Shown here: positions 20,015 to 30,752 of the stretch, one piece after another
Layout of the letters: the number at the start of each line of letters is the position of its first letter
How positions within the stretch are numbered: the first letter of the stretch is position 1
DNA from: Hippopus hippopus
Lineage: Eukaryota; Mollusca; Bivalvia; Cardiida; Cardiidae
Assembly (NCBI GenBank): GCA_946811185.2
Contig: OX328112.1
Location: forward strand, 62,001-126,000
Direction: 5' to 3'
Length of the DNA: 64,000 bases
Program-made: the position numbers and the translations under genes
The notes under the pieces: model-generated
Seen by the model: only the letters and a program-made list of their open reading frames with translations
What the model was told of the DNA's origin: nothing
The model's database searches: none

Positions 20015-20239
20015 TCAACTCTTTACCACAGAATCTGACTTTTAACGACCCTGAGAAAGAAAGCCTTTGAAAACATTGTGGGAAAGGAGAAAATGCTGGT
20101 AACCAGCATTTTCTCCTTTTCCCACAATGTTTTCTACCCTTTCCAAATCAAATTTCAATTTTTGATTCGCATTTATAGTCGTCTGCAAATGCTTTCAAAT
20201 TGGACTAGTCCAAAATTTTGTCGTTTGGTAAAGCGTTTA
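20015..20239 (-). mobile_element. TTAA-A hairpin MITE, reversed
   Basis: TCAACTCTTTACCACAGAAT at the left, intact palindrome around GCTGGTAACCAGC, and TCGTTTGGTAAAGCGTTTA at the right. The flanking TTAA is degraded on both sides. It begins 10 bp after the pogo-like element ends. Confidence 0.85.
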
Positions 20240-20306
20240 GCTGTACGCTGACAAAATCAGGTTTAATGTATCTCTATGCTGGCTTACACCAAGCAAGTTA
20301 TCACAT

Positions 20307-20542
20307 AAGGCCTAACAAAAAAATACCTGCGTTTAGGGTTTCAGTCCCAGATGCTGTAGGTAGGGTAGGTTGGGATTTCTTTTTTTTTTTTTTAAGAAAC
20401 TTTTTACATGGACCATGTACTGAAATCACATCCAAAAAAAAAATTTTTTTTTTCAATTGTAGGTTAAAAAGTTTAAGGGTCGGCAGCATTTTCTAGGTAG
20501 GGTAGGGAAACCCTAAACACAGATATTTTTTTTTAGGCCTAA
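20307..20542. mobile_element. MITE with ~39-bp inverted ends
   Basis: AGGCCTAACAAAAAAATACC and the following GCGTTTAGGGTTTC mirror GAAACCCTAAACACAG and TATTTTTTTTTAGGCCT. The inside is also roughly self-complementary (long T run facing A run; GTAGGTAGGGTAGG twice). Superfamily unknown. Confidence 0.7.
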
Positions 20543-20572
20543 TTATAATTATTATATCCGTAAAATCCATCT

Positions 20573-20722
20573 TGTCTAACAACCGACTTATTCATGAAGT
20601 ATAATGTTCATTGGACATGCAAAAAATTGACTGATGGCCAATATACTGCAAAGCCTGACATGAATAGATACTTTTTGCAGATGCATTAAGCCCCCTTTTC
20701 ACAGAGCATGGTTCATATATAT
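20573..20722 (+). repeat. Dispersed repeat E
   Basis: ACAACCGACTTATTCATGAA begins it, and TTTTGCAGATGCATTAAGCC with CCCTTTTCACAGAGCATGG ends it, matching the copy split at 25690-26418. Confidence 0.6.
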
Positions 20723-20732
20723 ATACTGCCAT

Positions 20733-20952
20733 TTAACCCTGAAAAGCACCTTTCACAACTTTAGTTGCCTTTGCAGCAAGTGTAGATCAAGATCAGACTG
20801 CACAAAAAGTGCAGTCTGATCTTTGTTCTACTCTGTCCACTTTAATGAAACACTGTTCACAAAATAAACCATGATATTGTAATTAGAATCTATTCGGGTC
20901 TAAATTCTAAACTGAAAATGTTTCTTGGTTTATTCGGCACTCCCAGGGTTAA
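20733..20952 (+). mobile_element. TTAA-C hairpin MITE
   Basis: TTAACCCTGAAAAGCACC at the left and GCACTCCCAGGGTTAA at the right, with core AAGATCAGACTGCACAAAAA facing GTGCAGTCTGATCTT. TTAA flanks both sides. Confidence 0.75.
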
Positions 20953-20989
20953 ATCAGGTCTGTCTTAGAAGGCAATATATAGATCTAGC

Positions 20990-21078
20990 GGACATCCTAG
21001 ATACAAGATCAGACTGCATTTTATGTGCAGTTGGATACTGATCTAATGGAGTTAAATCTGGATTCAGTGCCATTTAGG
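20990..21078 (+). mobile_element. TTAA-C fragment
   Basis: A worn hairpin (ACAAGATCAGACTGCATTTT, GTGCAGTTGGATACTGATCT) directly upstream of the next TTAA. Confidence 0.45.
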
Positions 21079-21210
21079 TTAACCCTTTACCACGACCCTA
21101 AGGAAGAGGCCTTTTGAAAACATTGTGGGAAAAGGAGAAAATGCAGATAACCTGCATTTTCTCCTTTTCCCACGATGTTTTCTACCCTCTCAAAGACAGA
21201 AATCATCATA

Positions 21211-22346
21211 CAGGGTGTTTCATAATATCTGCCACCATTACAAAGTTTTATATCTTTTTAGTTCATAAGGATAAAACAATGATATGTACACCCTTTGAAA
21301 GCCTATATATTAAAATTTTATTTGACTAATAAAGTACAGGAAAACGTCAACGTCATAACGTCATTTATGACGTCATTTCCTGTGGTCAGTTTTCCAAGAT
21401 GGCGCCAACTAAGGATCACTGCAAAGAAATTGTTAAAATATATTATGAAACTAAATCACCTATTACAGTGATTAGAACTATGCAGAAAAGGTATCCAGAT
21501 GTAGGTAAACTTGATAAAAAACAGATACATAGAATTGTAAAGCGATTTGAAGTTATGGGCTCAATTGAAGATGGGAGACACAATAATCTGGGTCGCCCTA
21601 AGTCCGTGCGGAATGAAGCGACAATTGAACAGGTTAAAGCGGTGATCACAGAAACACCAAGAAAATCTGTTAGAATTGTATTTGGAGATATTACTAACAT
21701 TGAAAGCCATTCAAGTGATTACAGAATGCTAAAATATGATTTAAAACTGACTCCATATAAAATTTCTATTATGCAACACCTCAAACCAACAGATATCGAA
21801 AGCAGATTGTCATTTGCAAGATGGGTTACGGAAAATGATGATAGCGTGGGACAAATATGGTTCTCAGATGAAGCCCACTTTTATCTAAATGCACAAGTGA
21901 ACAAGAAGAATTCCATATTTTGGGGAACTGAAAAGCCAGAATTTTATATTGAAAAACCTCTCCACTCTGAAAAGGTTACAGTGTGGGCGGCATTAAGTGC
22001 TGAGGGCATAATTGGCCCTTTCTTTTTTGAGGATGAGGATGGAACTCAATCAAGAGAGAAATGAAGATCATAAGCAGTGAGACATGTGCAAACGTAATCC
22101 GAAATTTCAGGCACAGAGTCGACGTCGTTATTGGCCAGAATGGACGTCATTTAGAACACATTCTATAAAATTGACATTTTAAAGAATTTTGAAACTGCAT
22201 GTATTTACAAGGGTAATACCTATATGTTATATATCAAATAAAACTTTATTACATGTACAATAACATAGTTAAATGTAAAAACAATTTCTTTTTTATGTTA
22301 AAGTTTTTGATGTTTAAAATGGTGGCAGATATTATGAAACACCCTG
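21211..22346 (+). mobile_element. mariner-type element, internally deleted
   Basis: CAGGGTGTTTCATAATATCT and nine further bases are perfectly inverted at the two ends (29 bp: 21211-21239 and 22318-22346), with TA on each side. A 221-codon transposase frame occupies the 5' half and a short remnant of its C-terminus lies downstream, the middle being lost. An 11-bp direct repeat CCCTGTATGAG spans the right border. Confidence 0.9.
21399..22168 (+). pseudogene. mariner-like transposase missing most of its catalytic core
   Basis: ATG 21399 gives 221 codons. Residues ~1-55 are a helix-turn-helix region (EIVKIYYETKSPITVIRTMQ) like the DUF4817-type N-terminus. GRPKSVRN at ~66-73 is the hinge. WFSDEAHFYLNAQVNKKN (~154-171) carries the first catalytic Asp, and VTVWAALSAEGIIGPFFFED (~193-212) is the next conserved strand. 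The frame ends at 22064. A C-terminal tail recognisable as CANVIRNFRHRVDVVIGQNG follows in another frame and stops at about 22168. A deletion has removed the segment with the second and third catalytic acids. Intact relatives are ~340-370 residues. No activity is expected. Confidence 0.88.
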
Positions 22347-22434
22347 TATGAGCCCTGTATGAGCTACATTTATTTTGTTATCTGTAAATGCTTCGAATTT
22401 ACACAAGTCTAAAATTTTACTGTTTGGTATAGAG

Positions 22435-22644
22435 TTAACCCTTTACCACATATATAGAAAATATTAGACTAGTCCATATCGGAGGAATTTACAGACAACA
22501 ATTCAAAATGTTTTTCAAATGATAGCACATGAATTCGTCCTTGAATAGGTTAAAAAGAAATGTGGAAAATGATAAAATGCCTGTTACTGGCAATTTCTCC
22601 TTTTCCCATAATGTTTTCTAACAGTATCTTTCCCAGGGTCGTTA
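22435..22644 (+). mobile_element. TTAA-A hairpin MITE, right end lost
   Basis: Starts at the TTAA that closes the previous copy (TTAACCCTTTACCACATAT). It has a diverged palindrome (AAAATGCCTGTTACTGGCAA) and stops after CAGGGTCGTTAA. Confidence 0.65.
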
Positions 22645-23611
22645 AGGCTTTCCTCCCCTGAAGCTTCTGGTCAAGATGGCATTTTTTTTTTGCTGTTGAG
22701 AATTAATAGTGATTCAATAATTCTAAACACTTTTAACCGCCCAGAATTTCTTTAAATGTCAATCAAAAAAGTTTCTGTTCATACCACTATTACTTTTTTG
22801 TATGGGGAGGTAATAATAATCTCCCTTTGAATTGAGGATATAGTGATTTTAGAATTGAAAATGATAATTCTATGAAGGCAAAACCTCCAAAAGTGGCTCG
22901 GTTAAGATGCTACAATAGTGATGATTTTTAATGACATCATATTTGACAGAGTAAAATTACAGCGGAAATAGATGTTCCGCTTCAGGGTAGGAATACCTTA
23001 AAGTAATAATAAAGGCCAAAAGTAAACAAAGCAGATGTTTAAATGCATTTAAATTTATATCATACCATTTAAAAGTAGGGAAACTATTGTGAAGATGTCA
23101 ATCTGTCATTGTATGGGGTCCCAGGGTTAGTCGCTGACAGGGAAAAATTAATTTCAAAACTAGGTAAAAACCTGCCAGGTACCCGTGTCTTTTGTTTACT
23201 TTTTGCCTGATTTTAGAATTCTTCTTTCTGCCAGCCACTACCAGATGGCCTGACCACACAATAACAGACTGTCATCTTCACAATATTTTTTATACTTTTA
23301 AATGGTATGATTTAAATTTAAATGTATTACAACACCTGCTACTAGGCCTTTACTGGGCCTTTAAAACTCGGATTGTAAGGAAGGGTTAATGCTTCCAAAT
23401 AATAGCTTTGAGGTATATATAATAAACTTAGCTCTACTCACCAGTGTTGCATGGTGATGCATCGTCTCATCTCAGCCTTCAGTTTCTTCTTATAAATCCA
23501 AATTTATCACTGAATTCAAAAGCACAACACTAGCACTAGATTTTACACTAACCTACACCTACGCATATGAAACAGCTTCTTGTAATAAATCTTAATTCAT
23601 TGATCACTGAA
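22645..23611. other. Unassigned, with one inverted repeat
   Basis: Apart from the inverted repeat at 23042-23328 nothing is recognised. On the minus strand ACACTGGTGAGTAGAG near 23440 resembles a splice donor, but no coding exon adjoins it. Confidence 0.25.
23042..23328. repeat. Inverted repeat, ~85-bp arms
   Basis: AAATGCATTTAAATTTATAT through ATTGTGAAGATGTCAATCTG (23042-23123) is mirrored by 23249-23328 with some mismatches, and the AAAGTAAACAAA/TTTGTTTACTTTT context extends the pairing outward. Probably a fold-back MITE of unknown family. Confidence 0.6.
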
Positions 23612-23681
23612 TTAACCTTTTCCCAACCGATCCTGTGTATTAATCCCAATGAAAGAAGGCTTTCAAAAACATTGTGATCAA

Positions 23682-24089
23682 AGGAAACAAGAGCGGCAAA
23701 TTGTCGCAAGATACGCCCCTCCCACCACCAGTTGTCGAGGGGGTATAATAATCGTAAAGGGCAGGTAATGCAACAAACATGTTTACCAAAGTCTCAAGTT
23801 AATTTGACTTGAGGTGACAAAGTTCCGTTCTGGACAAGCAAGAAATACTGTAAAAATGAAGATCAAAGTGGAATTACTCAAAATCCGCACTAGGTAGAGT
23901 TATTGTTCTTGCGCACTGTACTCCGTAATATTGCAACAAACATGCATACCAAGTTTGAAGTCACTCTGACTTGAGATGACAAAGTTATGCTCCGGACAAA
24001 GAACTGGATGCCGCCCGCCCGCCAGGACAGACGCCCGCCCGCCATGGGTGATCCCATAATACGTCCCGTCTTCGACGGGCGTATAAAAA
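23682..24089 (+). mobile_element. Helitron-like non-autonomous element (GCGGCAAATTG type)
   Basis: Left end ACAAGAGCGGCAAATTGTCG; GTTGTCGAGGGGGTATAATA near the start; about two ~160-bp internal units with GACTTGAGGTGACAAAGTTC; then CCCGCCCGCC runs; then a terminal hairpin CGTCCCGTCTTCGACGGGCG followed by TATAAAAA. No inverted ends and no duplication are visible. This layout fits bivalve pearl/Helentron-type elements; that is inference. Confidence 0.6.
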
Positions 24090-24142
24090 AATGCTAGTAA
24101 GCAGCATGTTTGCCACCCTTTCCAAGATACATTCCAACATTC

Positions 24143-24302
24143 GGTTGATTGATTGAATCCTGTTTTATGCTACTTTCAACTTTATTTCAGTCATATCACC
24201 AAGACAGCCCAACAATTCATGCATTTCCTGGGATTCACCAGTATTAGGTTAGGGCTCTGAAGTGTCTTGCCTAAGGACACTCCCATGAAAAACCTCAACA
24301 TT
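24143..24302 (-). mobile_element. SINE (type 2), head-truncated, with TSD
   Basis: The tail and body match 43960-44191 (CAGTCATATCACC, GGGCTCTGAAGTGTCTTGCC), but the tRNA-like head is missing. CAACATTCGG before it and CAACATTTGG after it form a 10-bp target duplication, as left by LINE-driven retroposition. Confidence 0.7.
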
Positions 24303-24380
24303 TGGGTCACATTGGATTTATCATCTGTGAATGCTTTCAATTTTGACAAGTCAATACATTGTTGTTTCGTAAAGAGTTCA

Positions 24381-24496
24381 TGACCTAGAAATAGATGGCT
24401 TAATAATATATTGTAAGGAAAATGTAAAAAAAAATGCTGATAAAAAGCTTTTTTTTTTTCCTTTTCCCATGAAGTAGATTTCTCTTTCAATGATGA
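24381..24496. repeat. Segment shared with 30641-30752
   Basis: ATGACCTAGAAATAGATGGC and the next ~90 bp are nearly identical to 30641-30752, including the TAAAAAAAAATGC...TTTTCCCATGAAG decayed hairpin. It belongs to a larger paralogous segment. Confidence 0.7.
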
Positions 24497-24690
24497 ACAT
24501 TATAGACTCAAGAAAAAGGACTTTAAAAAACATTGTTGGAAAAAGAGGAAAATGCTGGAAACCAACATTTCTCCTTTGCGAACAGTTTTCTACCCTTTCT
24601 AAGTAATATTTTCTAATTTGGCCCACATTTGGTTTCTAGTCTGCAAATGCTTTCAATTTGAACCAGTCTATAATTTTGTCGATTGGTAAC
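24497..24690 (-). mobile_element. TTAA-A hairpin MITE, reversed, worn ends
   Basis: ACATTGTTGGAAAAAGAGGA and GCTGGAAACCAACATTTCTC give a diverged palindrome. GTCTGCAAATGCTTTCAATT and GTCGATTGGTAAC mark the distal end. Paralogue of 30753-30963. Confidence 0.7.
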
Positions 24691-24696
24691 TAAAAT

Positions 24697-24995
24697 TCAA
24701 CTCTTTACCACACAATCCCAAGTTATAATGACCCTGGAGGGTGTTTGGAAACATTGTGAGAAAAGGAGAAAATGCTGGTAACCAGCATTTTCTCCTTTTC
24801 TCACAATGTTTTCTAACCTTTTAGAGATAAATTCAATCATCTGAGTCATATGTAATTTCTCCTATACAAATGCTTCCAATATGGATGAGTACTAAAATTT
24901 GGCTTTTAGTAAAGAGTTAAGTCACATTGTATTGCTATTTACCCATGCTTCTGATACTGACAAGTCCACAATTTTGTTGTATAGTAAAGGGCCAA
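24697..24995 (-). mobile_element. TTAA-A hairpin MITE plus a trailing fragment
   Basis: The copy is 24697-24920 (TCAACTCTTTACCACACAAT; full palindrome around GCTGGTAACCAGC; TTTAGTAAAGAGTTAA). From 24921 to 24995 the distal third of another copy follows in the same direction (GCTTCTGATACTGACAAGTC; ATAGTAAAGGGCC). Confidence 0.8.
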
Positions 24996-24999
24996 TAAA

Positions 25000-25689
25000 C
25001 ACACACTTGCACCAGAATTTCCACCGACCTACGACCTTCACAGTCATGTGAAACATGGTTTTGAAGGTAGTCGATGTAAAGACTAGGTAACTGAAACAAT
25101 TGTTTTTATTTCAATTTTTTTATTAAGACAAAAAATAAAAATCTATTTAATTTAGAAATGAAAGTTGGGTTTTTTTTGCAGATCTTTGGCATATTTGTTT
25201 ACTTTGAAAGTAAATGTGTGATACATCATAGTATATTTTCTTTACGTTCAATCAGAAATGCAGCATTGTTGATATAATGTTTTGAAGCCTAATAGTTGAT
25301 ACAATTCTGGTAACAAACCACCACATGTCCACAAAAGCTCCTGGCATCTTTGTCAAATCCTCAGGCCTCTGGATACCTTTGATGTCACTGAAGCAGTCCA
25401 TCTATCTCCCAATTTTACAAGTTATGACAAATCTTTTATCATATATATATCTTGAGGACACCAAGGACATTAAAGGTAACTAACATTTCTTGAAAAGGAT
25501 AAGTTTTCCTGGAAATTCTTTATTTTGTTGAAGCATACAGTCTTCTTCAAACAGGTAGCTGTAACAGACAGAAAAGTGCTTGTATAGGTTACAAATAATT
25601 GAGCCGTGCTCTGGCAAAAGGGGGCTTAATGCATCTCCGTTATACTTGATACTAGCCCTAGTCATCACATAATTATGGATCCATAGGAG
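25000..25689. other. No recognised element
   Basis: A short block at 25010-25060 (CACCGACCTACGACCTTCAC) loosely resembles 23545-23580. Otherwise nothing is seen. Confidence 0.2.
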
Positions 25690-26418
25690 CCACTTTTTTC
25701 AATAACCGACTTAATCATGGGGTAGATTGGTCCTTTGACAAACAGAAATTTGTTTAGTAGCGAAAAGTTTCAGCCCAGGTCAGCCTGCACAGACTGCACA
25801 GGCTGGCCTGGGTCGATACTTTTCACAGATGCATTAACAGGGGTGTAAAATTCTACTCGTCTGCTCACATTTACGAGTAAAATTTGGCTTCGGGCAAGTA
25901 GAAAAAACGCTAAGCTCATCCTGTCGGAGGAGTACATTTTAAAACTAATGAATTCTAAATTTGTCAAATAAAATTCAAATTACAGGTTATTTCACGGCGA
26001 ACACAAAACAAAAGTAACACTGAAATTCCAGAGCGTCTCTTCGGTCACGATGCAGGATGTTTACGTTTATTACGCATGCGCATTTGTAAAGTGCTTGACG
26101 GGTTTTCTGTTCACAGCGTCAGTTAGACTAGTATACTTGTACGACCTATGCTACAATTCCTATATTGTTAGATCGGGACAGGTTTATCAGTCAAGCCACT
26201 AGAAAAAATAAGTATAAGACACCGTCTACTTTGTTTATATCGACACCATAGTATATGCAGTAGAAATGGTCATTCAAGTCCGCAAGTTAGGACAAGTGAT
26301 AGTGTCATAAGGATGAGTAACTTTTTCTACCCACTCGTCCTACAGGACAAGTAGACAAAGAAAAAATTTTACACCCTTGCATTTAGCCCCCTTTTCACAG
26401 AGCATGGCTCAATTGTAA
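25690..26418 (+). repeat. Dispersed repeat E, split by a hAT-like element
   Basis: The best copy of family E: AATAACCGACTTAATCATGG, a strong hairpin CAGCCTGCACAGACTGCACA with GGCTGGCCTGGG closing, GGGTCGATACTTTTCACAGA, then after the insertion TAGCCCCCTTTTCACAGAGC. The break falls inside GATGCATTAAGCCCC. Confidence 0.7.
25839..26378. mobile_element. hAT-like MITE with 8-bp target duplication
   Basis: AGGGGTGTAAAATT at the left mirrors AATTTTACACCCTT at the right. The flanks GCATTAAC and GCATTTAG are an 8-bp duplication with two differences, confirmed by uninterrupted E copies that read GATGCATTAAGCCCC. The subterminal motif ACTCGTC(C) recurs near both ends, as in element D. Confidence 0.8.
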
Positions 26419-26974
26419 GTTCATCTGTTTTAGATGTGGGCAATTTTTTTCTTTTTAAATGTGTGTTCAGGTAGGTTGCCTGTTCTTTACAGATATACAC
26501 ATCTAGAATTTACAAACAGTTGTGATCTGCCAAGGTTTTGGGACCAAGGGGACAATGTCGCCATGGCTTAAAAAAAAGTGGGGACATTTCTGAAAACTGA
26601 TGGGACATACTGAATAAATTATGAAAAAAAAAGTTACCTGTATAATTTGTGCTGGGCGTATAAAAAGACTATTTGTCTCTCGATGAAGGGAGTTTCCTTT
26701 TTTCGGCCATGTTGCTAAGCGAAACAAAACACAAATATCGACCAATCAGAAACAAGATGTACATAATCAGGTGCGCGTAAACACATTCTTACTCAGAGAT
26801 CAGAATTTTTGCCCCCGCTCGATTTATACCAATATTATCAGCTCTGAAAACAATTGCGCCATTGGCACATCCAATGGATTCTTTCTGCGATATCAGCGAT
26901 TTTTTGGCAACAATGGCACAAAAACGTAAACTTGGCAGATCACTGTACAAAGTATGTCCAAAAAAAAAAAAATG
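26419..26974. other. Unassigned
   Basis: AATTGCGCCATTGGCACATC at ~26853 resembles the GCGCC motifs near the end of the hAT element at 13185-14025, so part of this may be a worn relative. No ends are found. Confidence 0.25.
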
Positions 26975-27105
26975 TACCCTTCCAAGCATCATTGTAATGA
27001 CCCAAAGAAAGATGGCCTTCAAAAACATTGTGAGCAAAGGAAACTAGAGGCCCTTGAGGGCCTGAAATAGCTCTACTGGCAGTGATTTTGCTTTTATGCT
27101 AACAC

Positions 27106-28297
27106 TAGTGTTGGGCAATCAGTTTAAAATCACAATTAATTATCGCTTCATAATCGAAAGAGCAAACCAACTAGCTATTCTCCGTTTAACTGAGAATACC
27201 TTTTTGCTTTTAATTCTGGGACAATTTGTCTACATGATATTATAAGTTTATAAAAATATCATGTTTTGTACTATAAAAATCAAAGGATATACATTACCAT
27301 TAAATTCTTTGCTTAATTTAATACCCTTTATTTTGGTCCTTTAACCTTAATTTCCAAACCAGTTAAAAAAAAAAGCCGACTTGTTCATATATCAAGCATT
27401 TGCAGACGACAATTCTCCCCCCCCCCCGTCTGTTATAGATCTATATTTTCATTTCAAAAAACAGTCACTTTTTTCACTCAGGAACAGAAATCTTAGCTTC
27501 AACTTATTGTTTTATCCAGAGATTTGTGTAAATTCACTGTTTAAATTCATTATTAAAGATGAGAAGATTATTTGGAGTGCCTCTGATCGGACGATGCCAC
27601 GCTGATCATTGTAGTGTCATGGGTTTTCATGTTTTTTTGGGCAACCTATTTTTCATGTCATTTAATTAATGGAGAAGTATTATCGCATGATATTAAATGA
27701 ATTTGTCATTTGGAATAGCAGATAACTTTAAAATTTGTCAATTTACACTAGATAAGAGGATTAACACCTTTATTATGTTTTCATAAATACTTGCCAGCTT
27801 GATTACCTGTGATAAACAGAGCCGCATATGTCCTTCGCATTTGATACTGATTCTGTTTAGTAAAGCCCATATATCTGCTGGATGCACGCCAGCTAGTTTA
27901 TAGGAAGCTTTAGACAATAATTTTATGCATCAGATTGACATTTAGGTATACATTTTTTAGGGTCAAAGACGGGTCATTTCAAATTTCCAAGCATCAAAAT
28001 CCTGGGTCTAGGGTAACATGAGAATCATGCCGAGTTGTCAAGTTTTGTCAAGACAACCATGGACAAAAAAATTCTTGCTCATTTTTCCGGCCAATTTTCG
28101 TGTTTGTTGTCCACCATGTTGAATCCAAGAGTGTGATTAGTCACAAAACCAAGCACTAAAAACCAGTATTCATGTTTCGGGACCGAGCAAGTTCTGGTAC
28201 CGACTACAATCGATTCCAGGATTTCTCAATCGATTATCTCAATCAGAAGCCCAAATGAACTGACTTTTGACTATATTGGATCATCAGCCCACCACTA
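27106..28297. mobile_element. hAT element, non-autonomous, 8-bp TSD
   Basis: TAGTGTTGGGC at the left mirrors GCCCACCACTA at the right. GCTAACAC (27098-27105) and GCTAACAT (28298-28305) form an 8-bp duplication with one difference. The related element at 45199-56081 lacks this insertion, which confirms the boundaries. The interior carries ATCGATT-type motifs near both ends and a C run at 27418; no transposase. Confidence 0.85.
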
Positions 28298-28689
28298 GCT
28301 AACATACATTATGAATTCACGATGCAAAAAGATAAAAAGACAAAAAACACAAAAATGTATTCTTGCAACTGGGCTTGAACCCACTAAGACAGCCTAAGTA
28401 GGCATGGTGAAATGAACAAACAGTGAAAAAAAATGAAGTGCAATTTCTCAAAACTAAATGTTTGGAATCCAGCCAAATTTGATAGGGTTTCAGTAAGCCT
28501 TGTATTAATCAATCCTAACAAATTTCAAAGAAATGTGACTACTAGTGAGGACTTTGTTGAGTAAACAATACTAAGTCATCAAATGGCTACTTTTCCTTAG
28601 CAGTTTACTAGATTTTCTTCACTTTTAAAAGAGTTCAGTCCCTTGATGAACCAAACAATCTTTGCAAGTTTCTAAAGAACTGGATCAAC

Positions 28690-29755
28690 ACTGTGAACTT
28701 CATTGCCTAAACAAGAAATGGAAATTTTCAACTTTGAATGGCTACTTTTCCCATACTGTTTGTTGGAATTTTTTCAAAATTAATAGGGTTGAAGCTATTG
28801 ATAAGATAAACAAACTCTGCAAGTTTCAATGAAATCTGACCACAAATGTAGACTTTATTGCGTAAACAAAAAATGGAAATCGTAAACTTGAAATGACTAC
28901 TTTTCCCATACTGTTTTTTGAATTTTTTTCAAAATCAATAGGGTTCAAGCTATCGATGAGATAAACAAACTCTGCAAGTTTAACTAAAATCTGACAACAA
29001 ATGCAGACTTTATCGCGTAAACAAGAAATGGAAATTTCAACTTGAAATGGCTACTTTTCCCTTACTGTTGTTGGAATTTTTTCAAAATCAATAGGGTTGA
29101 AGCTATCAATGATAAGATAAACATACTCTGCAAGTTATATAAAAATCTGACGACAAATCCAGACTTTTTCATGTAAACAAGAAATGGAAATTTGCAATTT
29201 GAAATGGCTACTTTTCTCATACTGTTTTTTAAAATTTTTTTAAAAATCAATAGGGTTCAAGCTACTGATGAGATAAACAAGCTCTGCAAGTTTAACAAAA
29301 ATCTGGTTACAAATGCAGACTTTATCGTGTAAACAAGAAATGAAAATTTCAACTTGAAATGGCTACTTTTCCCATACTAATAATTGGAATTTTTTCAAAA
29401 TCAATAGGGTTGAAGCTATTGATAAGATAAACAAACTCTGCAAGTTTCACTGAAATCTGACCACAAATGTAGACTTTATTGCTTAAACAAGAAATGGAAA
29501 TTTTCAACTTGAAATGGCTACTTTTCCCATACTGTTTGTTGGATTTTTTTTCAAAATCAATAGGTTCAAGCTATTGATGAGATAAACAAACTCTACAAGT
29601 TTCATGAAAATCTGACAACAAATGCAGACTTTATCAAGTAAACAAAAAACTATTGAAGGTTGAAGCTATTGATGAGATAAACAAACTGTGCAAGTTCCAC
29701 TAACATCTGACAACAAATGCAGACTTTATTGCGTAAACAAGAAAAAGACTAATGG
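28690..29755. repeat. Tandem array, ~155-bp period
   Basis: AACAAGAAATGGAAATTT or a close variant begins units at about 28710, 28865, 29021, 29176, 29331 and 29487, with a last partial unit near 29642. Each unit contains GAAATGGCTACTTTTCCC, AAAATCAATAGGGTT, GATAAACAAACTCTGCAAGT and GCAGACTTTAT. The spacing is regular to within a base or two. Confidence 0.85.
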
Positions 29756-29951
29756 ACAGACAGACAGACAGACAGACAGACGAACGACGGAAACCCCGCC
29801 ATGACATAAGCTCTGCTGGCTTTCAGCCAGTAGAGCTAAAAATGCTTGTAAGCAGCATGATTGCTACCCTTTCCATGATTCAAACATTAGGGGCTACAAT
29901 CAATTTATGATCTGCGCAAATGCTTTCAATTTTGACAAGTCAATACATGTG

Positions 29952-30608
29952 CAGGGTCCAAAGAATTCACTCGTCCGCTCGTATTTATGGATTAGGACGA
30001 GTGAATTATCAGTTATGGTCGTCCGGCAGGGCATTTGGTAAATAGGAGGTAGTAAACAAATAAGTTTTCATGTGAATATTTAACATATTAGAAACAAAAC
30101 ATCCATTCCATTATTGAATAAGCGAATTAAGGGTATTCAGGAAATCAAATATTAAAACAGTATATAAAACGTGCCGGTCCCTGTGCCAAATATAGACCAG
30201 TTTCAAGGCAGCCTAATGATATAACTTGGTATCGTTCAGTGCAAATAAAAATGTTTTAATATGCTTCAGGTTATTAAGTATGAGGGACTTTGCTTATTAT
30301 TATTACAAAGAATGATACTAACACAAACACTATCCCAAAACCAGTTTGAAAAACTTTGCTGTTTTGGGTGTATTAATTTCTATTACTTAACCAGATAAAT
30401 AATAATGGTTATCCAAACCCGGTACTTAAGGTTTGTTGCTACGGGAGACAATACAATTAGCATTTCCGTTTCATCTGAAAAAAAAAAAAGAGTCCAAAAT
30501 TAGAAGGGGTTTTCTCATTGGACGAGCGAGGATCAAATCAGGACAAGTTTTGTTTTGAAGGCACTTGTCCTGCAGACGAGTACTTTTTCTCAAAATTTCT
30601 GGACCCTG
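29952..30608. mobile_element. hAT-like element D, copy 2
   Basis: CAGGGTCCAAAGAATT at the left mirrors AATTTCTGGACCCTG at the right. ACTCGTCC/GGACGAGT motifs recur near both ends. Body blocks are shared with 9055-9928. The 8-bp duplication expected of hAT is not clean (flanks TACATGTG and ATTTGTTG). Confidence 0.7.
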
Positions 30609-30640
30609 ATTTGTTGTTTGGGAAAGAGTTAATGACCTAG

Positions 30641-30752
30641 AAATAGATGGCTTAATAATATATTGTAAGAAAAATGTAAAAAAAACTGCCGATAAAAGCA
30701 GTTTTTCCGTTTCCCATGAAGCAGATTACTCTTTAAAAGATCAACACAATCT
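30641..30752. repeat. Segment shared with 24381-24496
   Basis: AATGACCTAGAAATAGATGG and onward matches the other segment closely. It marks the continuation of the paralogous block. Confidence 0.7.

Larger units (their letters stand above)
21079..22438 (-). mobile_element. TTAA-A hairpin MITE split by a mariner element
   Basis: The left half is 21079-21210 (TTAACCCTTTACCACGACCC, intact palindrome) and the right half 22347-22438 (CTGTAAATGCTTCGAATTTA then TTTGGTATAGAGTTAA). A mariner copy with TA duplication lies between, so the MITE is older than the mariner insertion. Confidence 0.85.
23612..24380 (-). mobile_element. TTAA-A hairpin MITE with two insertions
   Basis: Host parts are 23612-23681 (TTAACCTTTTCCCAACCGAT to CATTGTGATCAAAGGA), 24090-24142 (ATGCTAGTAAGCAGCAT onward) and 24303-24380 (GGGTCACATTGG to TCGTAAAGAGTTCA). 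A Helitron-like element and a SINE occupy the gaps. It is paralogous to 26975-30640. Confidence 0.75.
27043..29839 (+). mobile_element. Helitron-like element with 155-bp tandem array
   Basis: Left end ACTAGAGGCCCTTGAGGGCC (a hairpin), then CTACTGGC. The right end is (ACAG)n, ACGACGG, CATGACATAAGC, the hairpin CTGGCTTTCAGCCAG and GAGCTAAAAA. Between them lie a hAT insertion and a regular tandem array. No inverted ends. The order (hairpin start, ~155-bp repeats, ACAG microsatellite, 3' hairpin) is that of bivalve pearl-type elements, often linked to Helentrons. There is no Rep/helicase frame. Confidence 0.7.
26975..30640 (-). mobile_element. TTAA-A hairpin MITE inflated by two large insertions
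   Basis: Host parts are ~26975-27042 (TAATGACCCAAAGAAAGATG to TGTGAGCAAAGGAA), 29840-29951 (TGCTTGTAAGCAGCATG to CAATACATG) and 30609-30640 (TTTGTTGTTTGGGAAAGAGTTAA). A Helitron-like element and hAT-like element D fill the gaps. It parallels 23612-24380. Confidence 0.7.
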
